From positions 29,194,284 to 29,258,283 of the forward strand of contig JAQMRL010000010.1 of the NCBI GenBank assembly GCA_035578175.1: DNA of 64,000 nt, in the 5' to 3' direction. The stretch's first letter is position 1. Each line of letters begins with the position of its first letter. Position numbers and translations under genes: made by a program. Below the pieces are notes generated by a model. It saw only the letters and a list, made by a program, of their open reading frames with translations, made no database searches and was not told the DNA's origin. Source of the stretch: Catonia carolina. Taxonomy: Eukaryota; Arthropoda; Insecta; Hemiptera; Achilidae. Below, one piece after another: positions 42,536-53,700 of this stretch.

Positions 42536-43444
42536 CAGCATTCGCCGTTCAGTGTCATTGTTAAAACAGAATGATTGCTTTAGTACTTCAGAAACTAGTG
42601 AAATAATTCACTCTTTCATTCACTGTTCACAGTTATAGACAAAACGTATTTTGAACGGATACTTTTGTCTTACGATTGTGAAACTGAAACTGATAGAAGA
42701 TTATTAGACGATGTCGTGGGGGATACCACCTGATCGTTCGAAGAAATGTGACGGGGCTGGGTTTCTTCTAAGAAATCATACCGAGGGGTAGTTATGGAGA
42801 GAAAATTTTTTTTCAGGAACAGAAGTACGTTTATTTTGAGAGTAGAGTCAAATATATATACTAATAATAAAATTAATATATATATATTACGAAGGAGTTG
42901 CCGTGTTTTTCATAATATTACAAAAAATTGGCTGGGCGTTACGATAGTACAGCTCGTATGCTTATTTTTTAACCACTATAACAGCTGTACTGGACGGCAT
43001 ACAGCTGTGCACATTGAGATATCGCTGTGTTCCCGCGCTCTTAACCTACTTGAAAATATCTGCTACTGTTTTCTATCCATGTTTTGACGGTAAATAATTT
43101 CGCTTCATGCACAACATTTTATAAATTTTTTTAATAATACGAAGTTGTGCTTCGTTTCTACGGACATATTTTAATGAATATGTTTACTTAATATAATTAT
43201 TTATTTTATTTTCTTATGTTATTAATTAATTTACAAATGGTTGGCAGATTTTTGCTTACCTTAAATGTATTAGAAAGCCATTAAATTTCTTCCTTTAAAG
43301 TCAAATCTTTCTTTTAGCACTGCGCGCAGTTAAATGAAAGTTGTACACCAACCTACGCACGACACATTTATCAAAATCCATTTTTAAATTAAATTTTACG
43401 CACGTAAAGCTTGACTTACAATAAACAAATTTGGATTTATAAAG
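42536..43444. other. Spacer, nothing recognised
   Basis: No supported gene or repeat; a TA-rich tract lies at about 42856-42890. Confidence 0.35.
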
Positions 43445-43570
43445 GAAAATAACCTAACTTTATACACGAAATCCTGTCGTGACTAGCGTGCTAGCCTATA
43501 AAGCGAAAGGTCCCGAGTTCGATCGCTGTTAGAGTCTGGAAATTTTAACACGTTAAAACCCACTGTTACA
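43445..43570 (+). mobile_element. tRNA-derived SINE, type B, diverged
   Basis: GACTAGCGTGCTAGCCTATA (box A part), GGTCCCGAGTTCGATCGCTG (box B) and TTAACACGTTAAAACCCACT are in the family order on the plus strand. Confidence 0.65.
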
Positions 43571-43944
43571 GTAGTCGTTAATACCAAGCTATCGATGTGA
43601 CTTAAAAAAATATGCGATTGAAGAAACAGAAGAAAACTTTAAGTAATTTCATGATTAGATTTCATCCTCTGGCATCTGATCACAATAACAAAACCTACAT
43701 TTGAACAAAATCCTACTTATGCAGGGAGAAAATTCATGAATAAATTACCCCAATTTTTAAAATGTGATAATTTGCACTCCTTAAAAAAATCTGAAAAATT
43801 ACTTGATCGGTGAAACTTAGCGTACAAGAATTTCTTTCTTGATAGTAGTGATACATACATTGTGTGATTCTTATATGTATTTCATGTGTTATAACTGACA
43901 TGTCCTATACTCCTCCTGGAGTCTCCTGGACGGAAAAAAATACG
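43571..43944. other. Spacer, nothing recognised
   Basis: No supported feature. Confidence 0.35.
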
Positions 43945-44043
43945 CGACTGATCGACGCCGGGGCCCGGGTTTGATTCCAGGTCAGGTTTGGCATTTTTTC
44001 ATTACTCATCTTCATCCTATCATCCTTCTCACCGTCTGCATTA

Positions 44044-44410
44044 AGCCTAGTTTACACGGGTCGAGTAGATTAGTCATTTAGTACTCGACTTATTTGGACA
44101 GGACGTTTTAGTTGAGTAGTTTAGTTGTAGTCGAGTAGAACGGTCAATATGTACGGCGAGTGCACAGTTTAGTACTATACGCGCGCCAGCTCATGATCTC
44201 TGTCGCCTGGGGAAGTGGGACGGGTGGCGTAATAGAATGTGAGTAATATATTTGTCTTATCGTGCAGTACAAAAACATTTAGTCATCATGTAAATATTAT
44301 TATTATGTCTATGTATTTATTTATTATAGGCCTACATGTTATTGCTTTTCACAACGGATACACGTGTCCGTCTGCATTAGCAGTAATTGCAGAACAGTCG
44401 GACGTTAAAC

Positions 44411-44461
<51 letters not shown>

Positions 44462-45261
44462 TACACGTGTCACAATATACAGTTGTACATTTGTGCTAAT
44501 GCGTCTCGAATGTGTTAATCATTATTCATGATTTTTGATCACTAAAGTGATTTTTATTTTGAAATTTAAAGCGTGTTAACGTGCCAAAAGTTATTAGTTT
44601 TGTGTGTTTTGTGTTAGGTAAATTTCAACGTGTATTTTTCATATATTTTGCTTTATTTTAATATGTCTTCCCGGAAAAATAAAGCGGTAATTCATTCGGA
44701 AGTGCGACAAATTATTGCATCAGTTATAAAAAACTGGACTCGGAATTGGCTTAACCATTCGATTTTTTTTACCTCAGTAAAAAAATCATAATCCAAATGG
44801 ATTATGATTTTTTTTACCTCCTATAAATTAATGTTATGAAATATATATTTTTTAATTTCCTTATTTTCTATGCTACGTACATATTTTAATTCCTGAGGAC
44901 TGCCTGACTCAAACTGTAAATAATTACTAAATATTAATAAATACAATGAAAGAAAAGTAAAAGAGTTACTATATTATAGAATAAATTGAAATAATAAAAC
45001 AAAAGGTTACTTTATAATGACAAGAACATTATGATAAATGTTTTTTTTATGAATAGTATAATCTTTCATTGCATGCCGTAACAGAAATTCCTCACACGGA
45101 TCACGAGCTGACGCGGCTGCTATAGCTACCCCCACCACTACGCACAACGTAATTTACGAGCGAGACCCCGCCACCGTGGAGTCATAACAATGCACTAAAT
45201 TCGCTGTCTACGTTACACATGCGGACAGTTTCTAAATTCCTCGACCCGTGTAAACTAGGCT
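44044..45261. mobile_element. PIF/Harbinger-type non-autonomous element, 1218 bp
   Basis: Perfect 22-bp inverted termini begin AGCCTAGTTTACACGGGTCG, with the TTA target duplicated at 44041-44043 and 45262-45264. Inside, a short plus-strand frame at 44663 (MSSRKNKAVIHSEVRQIIAS, 42 codons) could be the start of a lost accessory or transposase protein. No DDE core is present. A SINE fragment is nested at 44369-44459. Confidence 0.85.
44369..44459 (+). mobile_element. 5'-truncated type A SINE with target duplication and 48-A tail
   Basis: CGTCTGCATTAGCAGTAATT to GACGTTAAACC, followed by 48 As. The 12-bp direct repeat GATACACGTGTC (44357-44368 and 44460-44471) flanks it exactly. Only the SINE tail was inserted. 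Confidence 0.9.
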
Positions 45262-45297
45262 TTAGCAGTAGAACAGTCAGACGTTAAACAAAAAAAT

Positions 45298-46339
45298 CGC
45301 ATTAACCAGTTCACGGAATAGAATATGCGGCTCTTACTGTTCTTACTTGTAATTAATTAATGCAATGTTGTATAAAGTAAAGAAGATAATCCACTTCAAC
45401 GATAACTCAGTCTATCAAAGGATGAGGGATTTTCTCAAATTTCATGTAACACGAAAGACGAGAGCTATTCTTATGACGTCACAAATCATGTGGCTAGGCC
45501 TTTGCTCTAGAATCATGTTGTTATGATAACAATTAAAATGAGTTTTGTTTGATGTGGTTTTAAAATTTTTTGTAGTGAATGACGATTTATAAAAATTAAT
45601 AGTATCAGTTCAGTTTACCAAAGTTACATACTTGGTAGCTCTTCAATATGCGACTAGTTAATATAAAACATTTTAAAGATATTTTTAATTGGTGGGAAGG
45701 ATTTTGAGGTTATGACGATAAGATAAAGTGACAACCTGCTTCAATGTCGGTCATTCTCGAATACGCAGTGTCAGTTGTCAATTCACTTTCAACAATTTTA
45801 TTATTAATCTCATAGAAGAAATATTTCTTTGTAAGGTAGGGTTTATTATTTTGTTGGTGGTATGTTTTCTTTTAAAATTAAATGTTTCTACAATCTGCAC
45901 TTCAGAAGTATTTTAAACTTTATTGTGGTCTGTACAAAATCTTGAAATTCTACAGTTACATAAAATTATTTCCTTTAAAAAAGGTGTTCTTAAGCCACAG
46001 GTTTTTGTACGGTTCTAGACATGATTAATGTAAAGTTTAACAAAATTGTTAAGTAATAACAGTTGGGCAAGCGATTTGTGTATAGAGCCTAGTGATGGCA
46101 AAAATTAACCAACAATTTGGTATCCCTATTTAATAACACGGCTTAACGCACGGAAAGCAAACAATTAAAACTTTGGTTGATTGATGAAATGTGAAGTTGA
46201 AGGGTGCTTTAAATCCCCCTGTGGAATCATAGAAACATCGATGATTTCGTCAGTCAGATACTTTTTAGTTCTACAGAGGTCAATTTTCATTTTGCTTCAT
46301 TCACTCATGATTGTTTACTAATGATTAAACGAAGGTTAA
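45298..46339. other. Non-repetitive interval, nothing firmly recognised
   Basis: Contains TAACAGTTGGGCAAGC (46055), shared with 21553, and a scrap of the dominant repeat near 46265-46325 (TTTTCATTTTGCTTCATTCA). No gene was supported. Confidence 0.35.
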
Positions 46340-46971
46340 CCCACCGGGTTGGTCTAGAGGTAAAGTCGTCGCCATGAGTCAGCTGTTTAACAGCTGACTT
46401 TCGGAGATGAAGGTTCCTGGTTCAAATCCTAGTAAAGCTATAGTTCAGCCGTTCTTAGTTTGCTCCTACTGTCAACAAACAAAAGCCAGCTACTACAGGG
46501 TGCACGCTAGAGTCCGCGACTTTACGGATGTCGTATTCGTATTAAGTTAAATATTTTTTAAATTATAAGTACTTAAAGTACTAAAAACATCAGTTATGAT
46601 AGGATGTAGGCCTAACCATTTCATTTATAAAAATACTTTTAAAAGGATTTTGTTGTTATTTTTTAATCAGCGTGTACACATTTTGATATAATGCACATGT
46701 TCAGTGACGTCATTATTTGTTTACATTAGGAGCAAACTAAGAGAGGCTGGACTTTAGTTACTTTCATACGGAGATGAGTACTAGACAGTGGTTACCGGGG
46801 TACTTTGATGGTTGGGGTTCAATTAACCATATTCTCTCAGGAATGGTCGGTCTGAGTCTGTACAAGACTACACCTCATTTACATGTCATATACATCATCG
46901 TCATCTCATTGGGTCATGGGGTTACTTATTGTTCTGAATTGAACAGATTGCAACGTTAGAGATAAAACATA
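46340..46971 (+). mobile_element. Type C SINE interrupted by a MITE
   Basis: The head CACCGGGTTGGTCTAGAGGT through GGTTCCTGGTTCAAATCCTA is followed at 46441 by a MITE. The body continues from 46757 (CTTTCATACGGAGATGAGTA ... GAACAGATTGCAACG). Order and content match the uninterrupted copy at 21147-21466. Confidence 0.8.
46442..46754 (-). mobile_element. 341-bp MITE (family M1), copy 5, inside a SINE
   Basis: Minus-oriented: AGTTCAGCCGTTCTTAGTTT at the left, AGAGAGGCTGGACT at the right, TA-flanked. It is somewhat shorter than the other copies owing to internal deletions. Confidence 0.8.
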
Positions 46972-47312
46972 CAGTCCAGCCTCTCTTAGTTTGCTCCTAA
47001 TGTAAACAAATAATGACGTCACTGAGCGTGCGTATTATATAAAAATGTGTACACGCTGATTAAAAAGTAACAACAAAATACTTTCAAAAGTATTTAAATA
47101 CGAAATACGTTTAAAAGTATTTTTCTAAATGAAATTGTTAACCCTACATCATATCGTGACTGATTTTTTTAGTACTTTAAGTGCTTATAATTTAAAAAGT
47201 AGTTAACTTAATAGGAATACGACATCCGTAAATTCGTAGACCCTAGCATACACCCTGTAGTAGGTGGCTTTTGTTTGTTGACAGTAGGAGCAAACTAACA
47301 ACACCTCAACTG
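46972..47312 (+). mobile_element. 341-bp MITE (family M1), copy 6
   Basis: Starts CAGTCCAGCCTCTCTTAG and ends ACACCTCAACTG, TA-flanked. It begins directly at the end of the type C SINE, only about 215 bp from copy 5 in the opposite orientation. Confidence 0.85.
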
Positions 47313-47324
47313 TAGGTTATTATG

Positions 47325-47382
47325 GTTCATTATCTACATTGGCAAGAGAAAGTTGTGAAGTGTTTCACACCTGATTTTTTTC
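47325..47382 (+). mobile_element. HINE/DINE-like hairpin-end fragment
   Basis: GGCAAGAGAAAGTTGTGAAG, then TGTTTCACACCTGATTTTTT: only the last ~50 bp of the dominant repeat, just upstream of the kinase exon. Confidence 0.7.
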
Positions 47383-47496
47383 ATTTACATGCTGTTGCTT
47401 GTTGGAAATTAGTTCATTAGATGTATCTAAAAATTTGTTTGGTTGTTGAACATGGATTGTTTATTTATTTTTAGGAACATTTGTACATGAAGGAAA

Positions 47497-47793
47497 ATGT
47501 CTGTTTCATCTTATGTATCAAATGCGTCAAGTTTGCGAAGTAGAGGGGACAAAGATACAGGTAGTTTGCGAAGTAGAGGGGAGAAAGATTCAGCCAGTTT
47601 GCGAAGTAAAGGGGAGAAAGATAACGCTTCATCTAAAACATCTCCTGGTGCCTCTCGACAGCTTGACATTTGTCATACTAAAAAGCTTATTAATGCACCA
47701 GAAACATGTGTGGAAGACATGTTATCTGGAATAGCTACTGCTTATCCTGGACTAGGTATTGATACAGCGTCAAAAATTATTCTACGATTTGAG
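47497..47793 (+). CDS. TKFC: Kinase exon: repeat-built N-terminal extension plus start of DhaK domain
   Basis: The exon begins at an acceptor (TTATTTATTTTTAG, exon from 47475). The first in-frame ATG is at 47497, and GAG|GTAGTT ends it after 99 codons in phase 0. Residues 12-44 are three 11-residue repeats (SLRSRGDKDTG, SLRSRGEKDSA, SLRSKGEKDNA) encoded by 33-bp units at 47530, 47563 and 47596. The region is Ser/Arg/Lys-rich and probably disordered. The family homology starts at about residue 62 (KKLIN). An earlier ATG at 47487 is in another frame and stops. Confidence 0.88.
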
Positions 47794-50700
47794 GTAGTTA
47801 CTCTTACATAAATTCACAATTATTTTTATGAGACTGTGAACTTTGGTGATAAAGCAACTTATAATTGAATCGGTGAGTAGAAAAAGGGTAATATTCTTAA
47901 ATCCTTTTTTTCGAGAAATTAAAAAAAACTGTTTTGTGATTTTGTTTTTGGTTTAATGGTAAAATGTTCAATTGGTTATTTGTAGTACTATATTAAACCT
48001 TTTTAATGGTGACTTTAGAATTTGTTTTACAATAATCATGGGATTGATTTTTGATTATTAATATGTTGACTATTCACCTTTTTCTAGATTTAGTACAAGT
48101 GAATGGGAAAAATTAAGTTGAAAAAACAATGTAATGTGCCAATATGCTACAAAACTTTATTTTAATTTTAAAATAATTTACAGTTACATTTTGAAAATAA
48201 TAAGACAGAAACCAGTGGTCCAACTGCTGTTCGCTATTGAATGGAAGAAGGGTAATATTCCTGGAATATTATCTTTTTTCCTCTCTACTAAATTTTTAAT
48301 ATAGCTTAGCTGCTTTTAGATACAAGGAATATTTCCCTTTTATCAACCAATACATGCGCCGAAGTAAACTTAACAAAACTGCTATCTTTGTTCAATTTCG
48401 CATTTTTTGGAATATTACGTTTTTTCCACTCACCGATTCAATTTGGATATTACGATATTCTAAAATTTTGAATATTTTGTTTTATATTGCTCTATTTTTA
48501 ATGGTTTTTTTAGTCATTTTTACTTTCTCTTGCCTATATGAATGTATAGGAAAGAAAGTATTGTTTTCATGTCGATTTTTAGAAATCGAGTTTTCACCGG
48601 ATCTACACGTTTTGAGAAGACCCCTGGACCCAAATAACATGTTTTTAGCGATTGGTCTGTGTGTGAACAGAATATCTCAAGAACGGAACATCGTACAAAC
48701 TTGAAACTTGAACTTAAGTTACCCAACACGAACATTTTCATCAAAATCGGTCAACCGGAAGTGGGAGTTTATTCGTATAATTTTTCACTTTTTTGCGATT
48801 TTCTCAAAAACTGGTCCTACGATTTTTTTTTAAATCGCCTGGTTTACTAAATTTTTTATGCTCTACAAGGTGGGTTGGCGACATGTTTCCTGAAATTCTT
48901 GGTGAGGCTGTTATCAAGTAAAAAAATTGTTTTTTTAAGATTACGGCTTTAATATGCATTTTAGCGCAAAAATTAATCAAATTAAAGTTGTAGAAAATTT
49001 AAAATCCTTTAACTTTTATTTCAAACATTTTTGTGTATAACGCTTAGTTTAGCGGTAATTAGCAATTTTCGGTTTTTTTCTCACGAAAACGTGTGAAAAA
49101 TAGATTTTTTTAAGATTTCGGCCTTGGTATGCCTTTTACGACAAAAAAGTATATAATCAAATTTATAGGAAGTTAAAAGATCTGCAACTTTTATTTAACG
49201 CATTTTTCTCTTAAAGAGCATAGTTTAGCGTGAAAGAGTGATTTTCCATATTTTTAAGCCAAACTGAAGTTGATTTTCATTTTGCGTCTTTCACTCATGA
49301 TTGAAATAAGGTTATGTTTTTTGAGGTTAGTTTTTTCTTTTATTTCTAATGTTTTATTACTAATGTTAGGTTTATTGTTAATTATTTGCATTGGCAAGAG
49401 AAAGTTGTGTGAGTGTTTCAAACCAGATTTTTTCCTTTTTTTTATTGAGTGCTGATGCTTATATAAGCCTTGGCTTGTGCGTAGGTTATATAAATATGAG
49501 GTGTGGCTATTAAATAACAAGACTGACGTTGTAAAAAGTTTTATTTTTATTTTCTACATAATCACTTATTTTCACCTTCAATATACACTCCTTTTCTATC
49601 TCTACAACGCTCCGTGCAAATTTTCCATTGTTGGAAACATTGCTGGAAGTCATCTTCTGTCAGCTCTTTCAGGACACGTGCCGCTTTCTCTTTTACAGCT
49701 TCCACAGACTCAAATCTTGTCTCTTTTAATGCAGATTTTACCTTAGGGAACAGGTAGAAGATAATAACATGTGATAAAACGTGGTTTTTTACTTATGATC
49801 CAGAAACAAAGCGCCAATCCATGCCCTGGAAGAGCCGAACTTCACCAAGAGCCAAAAAAGCTTGAATGAGCAAGTCAAAATTTAAAGCACTGATGATTGT
49901 TTTTTTTTATATCCATGGGATTGTATACCTTCACTGGGTTCCTGAACGTCAAACAATTAATCAGTATTACTACCTTGAGGTACATTCTAAACTACGTCAA
50001 AGAGTAAGGAAAAAACGCCCCAAAATGTGGAAGGACAAATCATGGGTTCTCCACCCAAGACAATGCGCCAGCTCATTCCGCGTTATTGATCAAGAGGTTC
50101 CTAGCCAAGTACAGCATTTCAGAGTTAGAACATCCACCTTATTCACCAGATCTTGCACCATGTGACTTCTACCTGTTCCCTAAGGTGAAATCTGCATTTA
50201 AAGGGACAAGATTTGAGTCTGTGGAAGCTGTAAAAGAGAAAGCGGCACGTGTCCTGAAGGAGCTGACAGAAGATGACTTCCAGCACTGTTTCCAACAATG
50301 GAAAATTTGCATGGAGTGTTGTAGGGATAGAGAACGAGTGTATATTGAAGGTGACAATAAGTGATTATCTAGAAAATAAAAATAAAACTTTTTGCGACGT
50401 CAGTCTTGTTATTTAATAGCCACACCTCGTATTTATAAAACAATAGAATCAACCGACTGCATGTGATTTCAATGCTTTCACTTCTTAAAAAATCACTGTT
50501 GATGTGACCTGATTTACAAAATTCTCTTTTCTTTGTTTCAGCCTGAAGAATCTGCTTGTGTTGGGATCATTTCAGGAGGTGGATCAGGACATGAACCATT
50601 TGCTGCAGGTTTGAAGTTTGCTTTTCTTTTTGTTGTCTGCTTCTTGTAGAAGCTGGCTACTGGCTTATGGCCCCTCCACAAAAAGTGAAGGATCGTCCAA

Positions 50701-53700
50701 AAACGGGCTAAATAGACTTCTAGGATTGTATAATGCCATTTTGTGTGAAACAGCTGACTTTTAGAAGACTGCTTTTATTATTATTACCAATAATGAGATA
50801 ATTTAAATAAAATCATTATTTCATTGTTAACCCTGTTCACACTGGTAATCTAATTTTAGATGATGCGGAATGGATTGTGGTTGAAGCGATAAAATGTGCT
50901 TCTACAAGGTCAGTATAAGTCGGAAACCGGTATATATTGTTCTTTTCTAGTAGGGAATTCTTTAACGCATCTAATAGTGTTTACAGAAATAGAATTTCAT
51001 ACCAGGGAAAAGTTTTATTCCCTCTACAGTGTGTAGGTTGCATTGATGGTTTGGGAATTGTTTGTTTTGAATGGAAATCCGTGAAGCTTGTGTGTAAGTC
51101 AATGTACTTGCATGTTCTTTAGTTTGTGTTGAAGCTATGACGATTCTGTTTTGGTGTTTGCCCTTAAAAAGGGAGGACGAGTCCATTTTACTTTTCAGGA
51201 GGGGGTTTACCATCACAGAGACAAAAAATTCGACATTTTGCTGGGTTGCAAAGGACGTGTAATGGCTTTCTTCTAACCGCACCTACAGAATTTTTCAAAA
51301 CACGTGGTTGTAGGGAAAAGAATTTTCTACATTGCTTTGCTTACAGCTATAACCTAAATATAATAGTGGCTCTGTGACATCACCGTAAAGAATGTAAAAT
51401 ATTATTCCTTCATGCTTCTCTGTGATGTGAGAATGGACTCATGTTCAACATTTTGTAACTTCGTCAAATATTTACAGAAATTTAAATAAAAAATAACATT
51501 TATTCCAGTCAACTGTTGTCTACAAAACATGTTTTATAATTTTTTTTGCTAAACTAAAATAAGCTCGTTATAGTAAAAAATATAAAGTAAACACAAAAGT
51601 TTTTGTGGTTGAAAATTTCACTCGCCTAAACACAAGGAATTATCAAGCGATTTTGTTGTAAGTATATTCAAAAGGCGCGTACGCATCATAATAGTCCACC
51701 GTAATATTTTCAGAATTTTTTATCAGAAGTGACATTAGATAAAACAGAGCGCGTTTTGAATTTTGCAATTCTTCTGTTAACGAGAAACAGTCCGGTTTCA
51801 ATGGGTTAATACAGTCGAACTTCGATATAACAAAATCGAGAATCCTGGGAAAAATTTGTTAAATCGAGGTATTCATCGAAGTAACAAGAATTTCCAAGCT
51901 AATTTTTATTAACGAATTTTTTCATGTTGTATGATTAGTTAAATACAGTTAATTTTCTTAATTGACATGTCTTAACTAGTAAATTAATTTTTTTATAGAT
52001 CATGTTTTATGTAATTACGGTTAATAATAGTACAAAAAGTAAGTATTGATTTCAAATGGGAACTTACCTCGTAAATAGATCTTGGCTATAATTAAAAGCA
52101 TCTGAAACTCATTTGTAGTTTAATACCTACTGTATTTTTATTTTTAGTACATATTTCTTCAAAACACTAACATAAAAGATAAATACCTTAACTGTATCTA
52201 AATAGTTTGTAAAAACACTAATTCTAAATGCATTCTTTAGTTTTTGATATTGACAGGTATTGGTTAAAATATTTTACAGTATTTTAAATGTTAATTTACA
52301 CCTTGAAAAAGTGTGTAATTTCCCATTATTTCTTGTGTTTGAGTAAAGCAATAAGTTCAAAAAAAGTTTTACATTTATTTAAATTTTACAGCTTCCACAG
52401 ACTCAAATCTTGTCCCTTTTAATGCAGATTTCACCTTAGGGAACAGGTAGAAGTCACATGGTGCAAGATCTGGTGAATAAGGTGGATATTATAACACTTA
52501 GAAGCTGTACTTGGCTAGGAACCTCTTGACAGAAAACGCGGAATGAGCTGACGCATTGTCTTGGTGGAGAACCTATGATTTGTCCTTCTAGATTTCGGGG
52601 CGTTTTTTCCTTAATCTTTGATGTAGTTTAGAAAGTACCTCAACGTAGTAATATTGATTATTTGACCTTCAGGAACCCAGTGAAGGTACACAATCCCATG
52701 GATATGAAAAAAAAACAATCATCAATGCTTTAAATTTTGACAAGTTTGGCTCTTCCAGTGCATGGATTGGCGCTTCGTTTCCAAATCATAAGTAAAAAAC
52801 CATGTTTCATGACATGTTATTATCTTCTACCTGTTCCCTAAGGTGAAATCTGCATTAAAAGGGACAAGATTTGAGTCTGTGGAAGCTGTAAAAGAGAGAG
52901 CGGCACATGCCCTGAAGGAGCTCACAGAAGATGACTTCCAGCACTGTTTCCAACAATGGAAAATTCGCATGGAGCGTTGTAGGGCTAGAGGAGGAGTGTA
53001 TATTGAAGGTGACAATAAGTGATTATGTATAAAATAAAAATAAAATTTTTACGTCAGTTTCATTATTTAATAACCACACCTCGTATGATGTGCATACTTT
53101 TGTAATTTTTTACATATATATTTGAATTATATGTATGTCTTGTTGCAAAAAAAAACTATAAAAACGTTACTTTCTAATACAATAAAAAATCTTAAGAAAA
53201 ACTCTCATTAAAATTTTTGAAAATTCTAAAAGAGTCTGTACCTATCGTAAAAGTATCACAAAGTAACTTACTGATGAATAGGTTTAATGAAGTGGTAATT
53301 ACTGCTTGAGTCGAAGCTCCGTGTAGTTGCGGGTTGAAGGGTACGGATGAGGTATATTGAATGAGTGACGCATGCTGGGAGAACGATCGTTACATTAATC
53401 TGATACAAAACATTCGTTTTCAAACTTTCCGTATTTAACATACGAGGGGGTACCCAAAAGAAACCGGAATTATTTTTTAAAACTATTTATTTTTAATTTT
53501 TTTACAAAAGAACCTTATCCCCTTCAAAATACTCTCCATTACAACTAACACATTTGTCCCACCGGTGCTTCCACTGTTCAAAACATTTTTTGTACTCCTC
53601 TTCAGTGATGGCTGCCAGCTCATCCGTCGTTTTTTTCTTGACATCATCAACGTTGTAAAATCGGAGACCTTTCATGCCCCTTTTCATGCGTGGGAACAAG

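Larger units (their letters stand above)
43945..45297 (+). mobile_element. Type A SINE interrupted by a Harbinger-like element
   Basis: The 5' part (GACGCCGGGGCCCGGGTTTG ... CACCGTCTGCA) ends at 44043. The tail resumes at 45262 with TTAGCAGTAGAACAGTCAGA, then CGTTAAAC and As. The interruption falls exactly at the TTA of the family word GCATTAGCAG. Confidence 0.85.

Noticed and set aside
46774..46959. 61-codon plus-strand frame (and 71-codon minus-strand frame at 58779-58994)
   Set aside because: Both lie in the same type C SINE body and are the same non-coding sequence read through.
50937..51282. Overlapping 61- and 103-codon frames in a kinase intron
   Set aside because: No homology, no splice context that would join the kinase in phase, and overlapping frames on both strands suggest chance.
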